Shown piece after piece: positions 11,939-20,334 of a stretch of 64,000 nt of DNA; positions within the stretch are counted from its first letter, which is position 1; every line of letters begins with the position of its first letter. Position numbers and translations under genes: made by a program. The notes under the pieces are model-generated. The model did no database searches. It was not told the DNA's origin and saw nothing but the letters and a program-made list of their open reading frames with translations. This DNA is from a sulfur-oxidizing endosymbiont of Gigantopelta aegis. GTDB taxonomy: Bacteria; Pseudomonadota; Gammaproteobacteria; GRL18. Location of the stretch: contig NZ_JAEHGE010000003.1 in the NCBI RefSeq assembly GCF_016097415.1, positions 196,880 through 260,879 on the forward strand, written 5' to 3'.

Positions 11939-12688
11939 ATGTCATATACGCTCACGATCAGTCCTGACTTTAAGCCTGATCTTATTTCCGGCTGGTATAT
12001 CTTTAACACCTGGTTACAAAAAACCATTGGGGAAAATATTCACTTAGAAATGGTGAACAATTTTTCTGAATTGGGTGAGTTAATCGATGCGGATAAAATT
12101 GATCTTATCTATGCCAACCCTTTTGATATGACCAAGCTAATTCGTGAAAAATCTTTTCTTCCGGTCACTAAGCCGATTGGCAAACTGGATGAGGCTGTGA
12201 TTATTGTTCATGCTGATAGTGACATACAAACAGTAGAAGAACTACAAGCAGGCATCAAAGTTTCTATCACGGATGCACCCGATGTCAATATGGTCGGCAG
12301 CATTATGCTTGAGTCCGCTGATATTTATCCAGCTGATTTTTCTACCCTAAATTGCAGCAATAATATCACTATTGCGAAAAATGTCATGAAGGGTGAAAGT
12401 GATATTGGTTTTATGCTTGCTGATTCTTTTGATGAACTGTCTTCTTTGGTCAAAAAGCAATTAAAGCTTTTAATACGCAGTAAAATTGATCTTTTACATC
12501 ATACTTTTTTGATCAGTCCTAAATTATCTCAGCAGTTTTCAGCCATACAGTCTGCAATGGTTCAACTTGACCAGAATGTCAGTGGTAAAAGTTTACTACA
12601 AAGTCTGGAACTTGAAAAATGGCAGGCATTGGACAATGAAGAAGCTGAATTTATGATTGACCTTATCGATACGCTACAACCCGAATAG
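11939..12688 (+). CDS. Cytoplasmic PhnD/SsuA-like substrate-binding-fold protein 1
   Basis: 249 residues. The fold resembles the PhnD family of phosphate/phosphonate ABC binding proteins: TISPDFKPDLISGWYIFNTWLQKTIG, DLIYANPFDMTKLIREKSFLPV, and DIGFMLADSFDELS. The mature fold begins at residue 2, and there is no signal peptide, lipobox or transporter gene nearby. It should therefore stay in the cytoplasm and act as a ligand sensor or scaffold. A GGAAAG-type ribosome-binding site lies upstream. It is the first of two tandem paralogues. Confidence 0.82.
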   Translation: MSYTLTISPDFKPDLISGWYIFNTWLQKTIGENIHLEMVNNFSELGELIDADKIDLIYANPFDMTKLIREKSFLPVTKPIGKLDEAVIIVHADSDIQTVEELQAGIKVSITDAPDVNMVGSIMLESADIYPADFSTLNCSNNITIAKNVMKGESDIGFMLADSFDELSSLVKKQLKLLIRSKIDLLHHTFLISPKLSQQFSAIQSAMVQLDQNVSGKSLLQSLELEKWQALDNEEAEFMIDLIDTLQPE

Positions 12689-12704
12689 TTTTTGGAGGTT
12701 TACC

Positions 12705-13451
12705 ATGTCATTTAATTTGACTATTAGCCCAGATTTTAAACCGGAATTAATCTCCGGCTGGTATATTTTTAATACCTGGTTACAAAAGCAAATCAATGTG
12801 CCTATCCATATCAATATGGTCAATGATTTTCAAGAGTTATCACAGGCCATCGATAGCGATAGCATCGATCTCATTTATGCCAACCCTTGTGATATTGCTA
12901 GACTCATCCGGGAGAAGTCTTTTTCCCCGGTAGTTAAGCCCTTAGGCAGTCACGATGAAACAGTCATTATTTCTAAAATTGGCAGTCCTATCACTAAAAT
13001 AGAAGATCTCAGTAGCGGCTTAAAAGTGGCGCTCACTGACGTACCCGATGTGAATACGATGGGGATGATCATGCTCGAACCAGCTGATATTTCACCGGAT
13101 GATATAGTATCCCTTCCCTGTAGCAATTATATTACGGTTGCCAAAAAGGTGATTAATGGTGAGGCTGATGTCGGTTTTCTCCTCGCTGATGCCTATGGTG
13201 AGTTTTCTAAATTGGTCAAAAATCAAACCCATGCACTCATCACCAGCCAAATCCATGTGCTTCATCATGCTTTATTAGCGGGTCCTAAGTTCTCTGAACA
13301 CTTTGAAAGTTTACAACAGACTTTATCCAACATGCATAATGAGCCATCCGGTGTCTCTATTTTGAAAAATTTAGAATTGGATAAGTGGCAAGTCATGGAT
13401 CATGATGAAGCTGAATTTTTAATTGATTTGATAGATACGCTTTCGACTTAA
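12705..13451 (+). CDS. Cytoplasmic PhnD/SsuA-like substrate-binding-fold protein 2
   Basis: 248 residues from the ATG at 12705, set by a GGAGG ribosome-binding site at 12694-12698; a longer frame would overlap the previous gene. It is a clear paralogue of the preceding protein (SGWYIFNTWLQKQI, IDLIYANPCDIARLIREKSF, EADVGFLLADAYGEFSKLVK). It also lacks a signal peptide. Pocket-region residues differ (PF versus PC, LES versus LEP), so the two may bind different ligands. It is the last signalling gene of the run before the RRM gene. Confidence 0.82.
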   Translation: MSFNLTISPDFKPELISGWYIFNTWLQKQINVPIHINMVNDFQELSQAIDSDSIDLIYANPCDIARLIREKSFSPVVKPLGSHDETVIISKIGSPITKIEDLSSGLKVALTDVPDVNTMGMIMLEPADISPDDIVSLPCSNYITVAKKVINGEADVGFLLADAYGEFSKLVKNQTHALITSQIHVLHHALLAGPKFSEHFESLQQTLSNMHNEPSGVSILKNLELDKWQVMDHDEAEFLIDLIDTLST

Positions 13452-13566
13452 GGATCGCCCAAAGAATCACCCTAAAAATTATTTGGGTAGCGATATGATT
13501 CCTGTTAATATAGGTGGGTATATCTCTTTATTTTAGCTATATCTCTTTATTTTAACTGGATTTATC

Positions 13567-13812
13567 ATGAAATTATTAATTCGCAACCTTGATCGCAGCA
13601 CCACTGAAGCTGATTTAAAAGATTTATTCGAGGGCTATGGTACTGTGCAATCCTGTAATCTGGTCTTAGATAAAGACAGTGGCAAATCCAAGGGCTTTGC
13701 CTTTGTTGAAATGCCTAAACTGGGTGAAGCCAAGGCCGCCATGAAAAATCTGAATGGCAGACACGTCGATGATAATATGATTCGAGTTAAAAAAGCTGAA
13801 AGCAAGGCATAG
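13567..13812 (+). CDS. RRM-type RNA-binding protein
   Basis: 81 residues, one RNA recognition motif with RNP2 (LLIRNL) near the start and RNP1 (KGFAFVEM) at about 39-46. Small bacterial RRM proteins of this type bind single-stranded RNA; several are cold-regulated. No Gly-rich tail follows. It converges on the DUF1456 gene with a 10-bp gap. Confidence 0.93.
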   Translation: MKLLIRNLDRSTTEADLKDLFEGYGTVQSCNLVLDKDSGKSKGFAFVEMPKLGEAKAAMKNLNGRHVDDNMIRVKKAESKA

Positions 13813-13822
13813 CTGTGGTAGT

Positions 13823-14281
13823 TTAGTCACGGTACTCGAGTTGTAAACCCTTAAGAAAATTACGTAGAATTTGATCTTTACATTCACGATAATGTTTATG
13901 ACCCGGCTTACGGAAAAAGGCACTGAGTTCGTGTTTGCTCATTTCAAAACCTGCTTTCAATAGAGTCTTTAAAACGTCTTCAGCTTGCATATTGAGGGCA
14001 ATCTTTAATTTCATAAAGATAATATTATTGCTCAGGCGTTTTTCCGGCTCATGTTGTGGACCCTCTTTTTTGCCACGTTTTTCATTGATCAAACCATTCA
14101 AAAAGATAGCCATGTTCAAGTCTTCTAGTTTTACAAAGCCTTCATCTTCTTCTTTTTTTAGCCAGCTACTAATTTCTTCACGACTGACCTTATGATCGGC
14201 TAAAGCAAAGAGAGCAATCATTTTATTGTCATTAATATCAAAAATGTAACGAATGCGGCGTAAAATATCATTATTGGTCAT
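13823..14281 (-). CDS. yehS: DUF1456 family protein (YehS-like)
   Basis: 152 residues with two similar helical halves, the DUF1456 pattern: NDILRRIRYIFDINDNKMIALFALADHKVSREEISSWLKKE, and later FMKLKIALNMQAEDVLKTLLKAGFEMSKHELSAFFRKPGHKHYRECKDQ. The length is normal. The function is not established for the family. The start is preceded by hairpin repeat copy B. Confidence 0.9.
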   Translation of the reverse strand: MTNNDILRRIRYIFDINDNKMIALFALADHKVSREEISSWLKKEEDEGFVKLEDLNMAIFLNGLINEKRGKKEGPQHEPEKRLSNNIIFMKLKIALNMQAEDVLKTLLKAGFEMSKHELSAFFRKPGHKHYRECKDQILRNFLKGLQLEYRD

Positions 14282-14329
14282 TTAATTGTCCTGAATTTAT
14301 CGAAATTATGAACTAAAGATTTTATAACT

Positions 14330-14459
14330 GTTCAGTATAATTCCCGTATCAGGTTAAATAGCTTGTCTTTACAGGGACGCTCGAGCACATCCATGTGACG
14401 CTTTATGAAAACATCCTGTTTTCAAAAACCCTGTAAAGACAAGCTATTCAACCTGATAC
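14330..14459 (-). repeat. 129-bp hairpin repeat, copy B (inverted relative to copy A)
   Basis: The reverse complement matches copy A along the whole spacer and tail. Arms read ATAGCTTGTC / GACAAGCTAT here and GCGGTTTGTC / GACAAACTGC in copy A, so paired positions changed together. It lies between the divergent upstream side of yehS and the downstream end of phnA. Confidence 0.85.
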
Positions 14460-14488
14460 CATGTGGGTTGTTTTAATCTACTGAATAG

Positions 14489-15103
14489 TTACGATTTTTT
14501 TACGAATTGGGTCAAAATAACAATCTGTTGACCATTAACCCGGCCTTCAATGTGTTCCGGATTGTCAGCCACCAAAGAAATACCACGTACTGCTGTGCCA
14601 CGTTTAGCGACAAAGCTCGTGCCTTTTACATTCAAATCCTTAATGATCACCACCGTGTCACCGGCTTCAAGTTGTACACCATTGCTGTCTTTATGAATGA
14701 CTTGAGGTTCATCATCACTATCGCCTTGCTTAGCACCTTCTCCCGTCGCTTGAGCCCAGGCCATCATAGCATCATCGAGGTATAACATATCTAATAAATC
14801 TTGTGGCCAGCCTTCAGCACTGAGTCGAGTGAGCATTCGCCAAGCCATCACCTGCACGGCAGGGACTTGGCTCCACATGCTATCATTGAGACAACGCCAA
14901 TGATTAATATCCATTTTATCCGGATTATCAATTTGTGATGAACAGGTTTGGCAAAGTATAATATTGCTCTCGTCATCACTTTTTGCATCAATGCTATTCA
15001 CAGTAATAGAACCTGACACTTCATAAGCCTGTAAATCATTTGTGGCGCCACAAAGTTCACATTTTGAATCACTACGCTCATGTAAGGTTTTTTCTATACT
15101 CAT
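14489..15103 (-). CDS. PhnA/YjdM family zinc-ribbon protein
   Basis: 204 residues, longer than the 110-residue E. coli YjdM because an N-terminal zinc-ribbon region (CELCGATNDLQ ... CQTCSSQID) is joined by a DUF-type helical middle to the C-terminal PhnA domain (DSNGVQLEAGDTVVIIKDLNVKGTSFVAKRGTAVRGI). This long form is common in proteobacteria. The old phosphonoacetate hydrolase label does not apply to it. Function unknown. Confidence 0.88.
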   Translation of the reverse strand: MSIEKTLHERSDSKCELCGATNDLQAYEVSGSITVNSIDAKSDDESNIILCQTCSSQIDNPDKMDINHWRCLNDSMWSQVPAVQVMAWRMLTRLSAEGWPQDLLDMLYLDDAMMAWAQATGEGAKQGDSDDEPQVIHKDSNGVQLEAGDTVVIIKDLNVKGTSFVAKRGTAVRGISLVADNPEHIEGRVNGQQIVILTQFVKKS

Positions 15104-15115
15104 ATTTTTCTCTGC

Positions 15116-15670
15116 TTATTGTGGATTCAATTGGGATAATTCATCAAGTAGGTTCTCAACGAGTTGCACCCCTTTTTCATCCATATTTTTTGTTAATACT
15201 TTCAAGTCACGCTCGCCATTTATTAAGGGACGAATCATCGCTCCTAAATAGCGAATATCACCACTTGATGCGACCATTTGCTCTGCCATATCGCCGAGCA
15301 CTGATAATGCCTTTACATCACCCTTAGTTGCTGCATCAATTATATTGGCCAAGCCCGGTGCGGCAAATTTTTTATCTGCTGGCGCATCCATTTTCGGCAA
15401 TTGAGTTTGGTCTTGAAGACCAACGAGGATGGCAAGGGCAATAGCTGCGTCTTCTTCATCTAGGCCAACGAGTAAATTCGTATCGCGTGAGCCAGATAAA
15501 ATTTTTCGGATGCGTGCAATCAAGTCCTGCCAACCATTTTGCTCTGATGCTTGTAACACTGGCTCCAGTTGTGACAATAAACTTTGATTTTGACAGGCCA
15601 TGACGACACTATTGATCAATTGCGCATGTACCTGGGCAATTTGTTTGGTTTTTTCGGGTAATTTTGCCAT
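15116..15670 (-). CDS. Conserved helical protein, unknown function
   Basis: 184 residues from MAKLPEKTKQIAQVH; an upstream in-frame ATG would overlap the lipoprotein gene more and lacks the typical start. All-helical, no membrane segment, with repeats such as LVGLDEEDAAIALAILVGLQ. It lies 12 bp before phnA and 14 bp after the lipoprotein gene, in one probable operon. I do not recognise the family. Confidence 0.75.
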   Translation of the reverse strand: MAKLPEKTKQIAQVHAQLINSVVMACQNQSLLSQLEPVLQASEQNGWQDLIARIRKILSGSRDTNLLVGLDEEDAAIALAILVGLQDQTQLPKMDAPADKKFAAPGLANIIDAATKGDVKALSVLGDMAEQMVASSGDIRYLGAMIRPLINGERDLKVLTKNMDEKGVQLVENLLDELSQLNPQ

Positions 15671-15684
15671 TGTTTTTCTTTTTT

Positions 15685-16203
15685 CTATTGAAGTCGTTGT
15701 GTCTTTGACCAAATGATATTCTGGGTCAAATTGTTGATTAATTTCAATGACAACTGATCTTGCTGCCTTCCCTGATACATGGAACAGCTTCCATTGAAGC
15801 CTCCACTTAGCTGATATTCGCTTTGCTCTAAGGCTGACTGCAAAACAAATTTTCCTGAACGCTGTATGCGATTTTTGATCGCCTGATTCAGTAATTCACT
15901 TTTATTACTATCAGCAGTATCTACAGAAGGAATAGGGGAGAGATAAACTCTTATGCGTCGCTCTGCACTGGCTTTGTTGACCGCTCGACTGTGTAACATC
16001 GCATCAATCATTTTATTGACTGCTAATAAATAATCAGCCGTCGAAATATTTTGTCTCATGGACTGATCTTGGCAGGGTGATTGTTGTTTATCATTTGCCT
16101 TGACTATAGCCCGCTCAGCATTCGACTCTTCAGAAAGAATGGGAAATTGTGTCTGGCAAGCGGTTAATAATAACATCAGTGAGGAAACGATTAGTTTTTT
16201 CAA
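15685..16203 (-). CDS. Small lipoprotein, LpoB-like
   Basis: 172 residues. The signal peptide MKKLIVSSLMLLLTAC has a clear lipobox (LTAC, Cys16). The body resembles LpoB, the outer-membrane activator of PBP1b: ADYLLAVNKMIDAMLHSR, then RIRVYLSPIPSVDTAD and the C-terminal YQLSGGFNGSC ... LSLKLINNLTQNIIWSKTQ. Similarity to LpoB is by pattern only, and other CsgG-like lipoproteins are possible. It is the first gene of a three-gene run with the helical protein and phnA. Confidence 0.72.
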   Translation of the reverse strand: MKKLIVSSLMLLLTACQTQFPILSEESNAERAIVKANDKQQSPCQDQSMRQNISTADYLLAVNKMIDAMLHSRAVNKASAERRIRVYLSPIPSVDTADSNKSELLNQAIKNRIQRSGKFVLQSALEQSEYQLSGGFNGSCSMYQGRQQDQLSLKLINNLTQNIIWSKTQRLQ

Positions 16204-16311
16204 AAGAAAGACCTCAGATCATCAAATTCATAATATCTGCTTTATTTTAAACCATTTTGACGGTCTTAGTGGGATATAAATGCATTATAAGTGCTGAATA
16301 ATGATTTTTTA

Positions 16312-16452
16312 CTAAAAAAGCTCTGCTTCACCGGATTCTGTGGAATTTTCTTTGTTGGTTAGATTTGAGATAACAGATTGAAGTAGTACGGCATATTGCG
16401 ATAAGTCACCACTTTCAGAGATACTTTCTTTGGTGGTTCTTATTACTACGAT
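16312..16452 (-). other. Possible gene remnant with no start codon
   Basis: A 46-codon open frame (reading TTKESISESGDLSQYAVLLQSVI ..., ending GEAELF) sits just downstream of the histidine kinase. It has protein-like composition but no start codon and a stop directly before it. It may be the tail of a lost gene of the same operon. The rest of the 270-bp gap 16204-16477 shows nothing else. Confidence 0.3.
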
Positions 16453-16477
16453 TTATTAGATTTTTTGTGTGCTTTAT

Positions 16478-18052
16478 TCAACATTTTTTAAGTGGTAAAA
16501 AGAGCTTAAACTGAGCACCTTTGCCAATTTCGCTTTGACATTCAATGCTACCATTTAATTTTTGCACGACTAAATTATAAACAATATGTGTACCCAAGCC
16601 CGTTCCTCCTTGACCACGTTTTGTGGTTACAAAAGGATCAAATAATTTATCTAAAATATTCTCCGGTATACCAGCACCATTATCAGAATACTTAAAATTC
16701 AGTGTTCCATCTTCCATAAGGAAATCAATGTTAATGTCCCCTGTCGATGCTGTTTCAAAGGCATGAATAATTGAGTTCATCACAAGGTTACTCACTATTT
16801 GATAAAAAACACCTTGATAACTCATCACCTTCAGGGTCTTATCACCTGTAATTTTAAAGTTGATATTGATTTGTTTTAAATTGGGTTCAAGCACTTTAAT
16901 GATTTGTTGTAAATTTTCATAAAAATTAAAACAACTGGATTCTTCTATATGCTGATCAACAGCCACTTTTTTAAAATTACTGATAAGATGTGCTGCACGC
17001 TTAATATTCCCTAGTGCAATTTCACCACTTTCCTGTACAACATCCATATAGTCTGTGAAATCTTGTTCTAATAAATCATGATTCTCATGTTTCTTTTTAA
17101 GCTCTATACTCGCATCATTCAAATAGCTAATCGCGGTTAAACAAATACCAATGGGAGTATTTATTTCATGTGCAACACCGGCCACAAGATTGCCCAGAGA
17201 GGCCATTTTCTCAGTCTCAACGAGTTTTTCCTGCATATTCAATAAAAGTTCATTTTGTTGTTTTAATTCCTTTGTACGTTGTTCTACTTTTAAGTGTAAA
17301 TTTTGTTTTTCTTTTTTCAAATCATCATAGGCTGATTTTAAGCGTTGAATCATTAATTTGAAGGTATTAGCTAAAACACCTATTTCATCGGGCCGCTCTA
17401 AAATATTATTTTCAATTTTTATTTGCTCATCAGAAAATGAAAAATTCTGTATGTTTTTACTCAACTGTGTCAGTGGAGATGTATGCATACGAATAATAAA
17501 AAGTGTTGCAGTTAAAATTAATGCCATAAAAAAAACCATCACACTGAGTAAAATATAAATTTCTTTATTTTTAAATGCAGAGAAAATATTGTCTGACGTA
17601 TAATAGGCAATATGCGCATTAGCAAAAATTTCATCGTTGACCTTAGATGAATAAATAATTTCTTTGACGGGCTCACCCTGATAGCTTAATTCACGACTCA
17701 TCGATAAATTAAACGCTGCTAAGGTAGGTGAATATTGAGCAATTTTTTCTGCATCCGTATGGATAATAATATGCCCTTTTGGTCCGGACAAATACCCATA
17801 GGCATAAATATCTTTTAGGACGATTGCGCTCAACCAACGCTCTAATAATTCATAATCCCTTGAGATCAGAGCATCAATACTCCCTTCGGCCAGACTTTTG
17901 GCACTGGCATAAGCCAAACGCTCTTTTTCTTCCAAGTGCTGATTATGCTGATTAAGCAAAATCGTGTAACCTGAAGTCAGCATTGCACCAATAAAAAGAA
18001 AAATAAGACTAATGGCAATTGTTGAAAATAAACTTAAATGAAATCTAGCCAC
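16478..18052 (-). CDS. Membrane histidine kinase with periplasmic sensor domain and HAMP
   Basis: 524 residues. Membrane segments at about 10-30 and 165-187 enclose a roughly 130-residue periplasmic domain. A HAMP-like region (190-245) and coiled coil (245-285) follow, then a phosphoacceptor H-box around His295 (GVAHEINTPIG) and an ATPase domain with NLVMNSIIHAF (N), DNGAGIP (G1) and GGTGLGTHIV (G2). No response regulator adjoins it. Its start overlaps the end of the PhnD-like gene by 8 bp, so the two form a sensor pair in which the periplasmic binding protein probably feeds the kinase. That partner is broken by IS30. Confidence 0.9.
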   Translation of the reverse strand: MARFHLSLFSTIAISLIFLFIGAMLTSGYTILLNQHNQHLEEKERLAYASAKSLAEGSIDALISRDYELLERWLSAIVLKDIYAYGYLSGPKGHIIIHTDAEKIAQYSPTLAAFNLSMSRELSYQGEPVKEIIYSSKVNDEIFANAHIAYYTSDNIFSAFKNKEIYILLSVMVFFMALILTATLFIIRMHTSPLTQLSKNIQNFSFSDEQIKIENNILERPDEIGVLANTFKLMIQRLKSAYDDLKKEKQNLHLKVEQRTKELKQQNELLLNMQEKLVETEKMASLGNLVAGVAHEINTPIGICLTAISYLNDASIELKKKHENHDLLEQDFTDYMDVVQESGEIALGNIKRAAHLISNFKKVAVDQHIEESSCFNFYENLQQIIKVLEPNLKQININFKITGDKTLKVMSYQGVFYQIVSNLVMNSIIHAFETASTGDINIDFLMEDGTLNFKYSDNGAGIPENILDKLFDPFVTTKRGQGGTGLGTHIVYNLVVQKLNGSIECQSEIGKGAQFKLFLPLKKC

Positions 18053-18423
18053 TAAACTCGCCAGATTTTAGCAATTCTTTGGTTAAATTCTCTATAGCTG
18101 GATCATAAGGAATAAAACGTTTGATTTTCATTTTCTGCATGGCTTTAAGCACGGCCTGACCTTCTTCAGAATCTGGCATAGTAATAACAATTTTCTTTAT
18201 TTTTATGAGTAATTCGTGTTCAAACCCAGTTCTAGAAGCTAATACATTTTCTGGATAATGGCCACTCGAGGCAATAATTTTTAACTCACCGGTGTCTATT
18301 TTTTTCTTCATTAATTGATAGTTCACACCACACATGGTCGCAGCATCGGCTTTGCCCAATAAGACATCATAAATTGAGTTGGTTAGATTTTTAGTAAACA
18401 ATTCGGTGGTTTCTTCTTTCTTA

Positions 18424-19661
18424 GATTCAACTCATAAGTGCAACACTATTTGGTTGTATTTGTGATATTTGCTGGTTTATCGCTGGCTCATGAAATTCCC
18501 GGGGTGGCCGAGCGTAGCGATGGCCACCCCGGGAATTTCATGAGACAGCGACGCGCCTGACGGCGCTACTAAAAAAATCATAAGTACAGCAATGATTTGC
18601 TCGAAAAAATGGCCAATTGCTTGTAAAATCGGCCATTTTCTCCTGCAAGAGTAAAGTGACTTATGAGAACTTACAAGCAATTGACACAAGAACAAAGATA
18701 CTACATTTCGACTGAGATTAAAAATGGCATTTCCCAGTCTAAAATTGCTCAGGCGATTGAGGTGAGTAAATCTACTATATGCCGTGAAATTAAACGCAAC
18801 GCTGGTTTACGTGGCTATCGATTTAAGCAAGCTCAAGAAAAAGCCGTTAAGCGTCGCTACAATGCTTCTAAAGCAATTAAAATGACGGATGACATGATTG
18901 CCCTTATTGATGAAAAGCTTTCACAGCACCAGTGGAGTCCTGAACAGATATCAGGTTGGTTACTGAATGACAAAATGCTACTTCTTAGCCATGAACGTAT
19001 TTATCAACACATATGGGATGATAAGAAGCAAGGTGGTGATTTACATCAGTATTTAAGGCGTCAGGGAAAGAAATACCAAAAGCGTGGTAGTAACGGTAAA
19101 AGCAGTCGAGGACAAATAATTAATCGAATTTCCATTGATGACCGTCCTAAGATTGTTGATGATAAACGTCGTGTTGGTGACTGGGAAATTGATACAGTGA
19201 TCGGTAAAGGACACAGTGGTGCTCTGGTCACGATTGTAGAAAGAAAAACGCTTTACACATTAGTAGCAAGAGTGAATGGCAAACAGGCTGATTGGGTGAC
19301 ACAAGCAACAATACAATTGCTTAAACCCTTTAAAGACAGGCTTCATAGTATTACCGCAGACAATGGTAAAGAGTTTGCTTATCATGAGCAGGTAAGCAAA
19401 GCTCTTGATACAGCATTTTATTTTGCCCACCCTTATTCTTCATGGGAGCGAGGGTTAAATGAAAATACTAATGGACTGATTAGACAATATTTTCCTAAAG
19501 ATACAGACTTTAAAGAAGTGACTGATAAAGAGGTTTACAACATGATGGAAAAACTTAATAATAGACCTAGAAAGGCACTCGGCTTTCAAACACCATTCCA
19601 GGCAATGAAAAAATCATTTGCAAGAACTGGAATTTCCTGCGTTGCACTTCAGAGTTGAATC
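18424..19661 (+). mobile_element. IS30-family insertion sequence (1238 bp)
   Basis: Terminal inverted repeats: left GATTCAACTC-AT-AAGTGCAAC, right (reversed) GATTCAACTC-TG-AAGTGCAAC. One transposase gene fills most of the element. A near-palindromic GC-rich stretch (about 18498-18545, CCCGGGGTGGCC ... GGCCACCCCGGG) lies before the gene. No target duplication is evident (TTA left, CGC right), so end positions could be off by two or three bases. Confidence 0.88.
18663..19658 (+). CDS. IS30-family transposase
   Basis: 331 residues, intact. An N-terminal HTH (YISTEIKNGISQSKIAQAIEVSKSTICREIKRN) is followed by the DDE core: GDWEIDTVIGKGHSGALVT, TADNGKEFAYHEQV, and WERGLNENTNGLIRQYFPKDTD with the catalytic Glu. 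Length and order are typical, so the element may still be mobile. Confidence 0.95.
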   Translation: MRTYKQLTQEQRYYISTEIKNGISQSKIAQAIEVSKSTICREIKRNAGLRGYRFKQAQEKAVKRRYNASKAIKMTDDMIALIDEKLSQHQWSPEQISGWLLNDKMLLLSHERIYQHIWDDKKQGGDLHQYLRRQGKKYQKRGSNGKSSRGQIINRISIDDRPKIVDDKRRVGDWEIDTVIGKGHSGALVTIVERKTLYTLVARVNGKQADWVTQATIQLLKPFKDRLHSITADNGKEFAYHEQVSKALDTAFYFAHPYSSWERGLNENTNGLIRQYFPKDTDFKEVTDKEVYNMMEKLNNRPRKALGFQTPFQAMKKSFARTGISCVALQS

Positions 19662-20334
19662 CGCGTTTGGTTTTCAGGCCATGTTGATAAAGATAGGCTC
19701 TGGGTGCTAAATAACCGCCTGCGCCCATTGGGCTAACAAAGGCAAAGGTTTTGCCCTTGAGTTGGCTGACATTATTAATTTCTGAATCACTACGGACAAA
19801 TATTGAACTCTGACTGGTAGTACTATCTTCAATATTTTCCATTTGGGCAATGGCAACTGCCTTATCTGCTTGCTTTAATAGGTAAAAAATATGTGAATTG
19901 ACATAAAAAAGGTCAACTTGTTTTTTTTCTGCCATTTTTTTCAGCTTACCAAAGCCTCTGGGTGCAATGATATTAACAGGTATGCCAATTGCATTTTCCA
20001 GATAATTAGCAAATGGTTTCCAGTTTTTATAGGTTTTTAAAGGCGGGGCTAACGACAGGATTCCAAGGTTAATTTCCTTAAGCTTCTCATTAACCATCTC
20101 ATTAACTTGAGCAGCATAGAGAGGATTCGCCAAGGAAAATATTGTGAATATTGCAAGAAGAAGTGAACGGCTAATGAAATTAACCGATAAATGCTTGATA
20201 CTCATTAAATAATTCCCCTAATGCAATATATTTTAAATAGTCCAAAAAGCTATCCATTGCATATTTTGTTCTTAATTAAAAATAGGTGAAATTATCGTTT
20301 TTGTCAATAAAGCCTAAGGTGGATTCGCGTTAGC

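Larger units (their letters stand above)
18045..20205 (-). pseudogene. Periplasmic PhnD-like binding protein, split by IS30
   Basis: The N-terminal part (20205 down to about 19662) has a signal peptide ending near LYA and PhnD motifs (LGILSLAPPLKTYKNWKPFANYLE, DLFYVNSHIFYLLKQ, FAFVSPMGAGGYLAPRAYL). The C-terminal part (about 18423 down to 18045) continues with LTNSIYDVLLGKADAATMCGVNYQL and ends overlapping the kinase. IS30 lies between them. The two parts do not rejoin perfectly in frame, so one or two bases were lost or added at the junction. Before the insertion this was a sensor, not a transporter component; no ABC genes are near. Confidence 0.85.
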
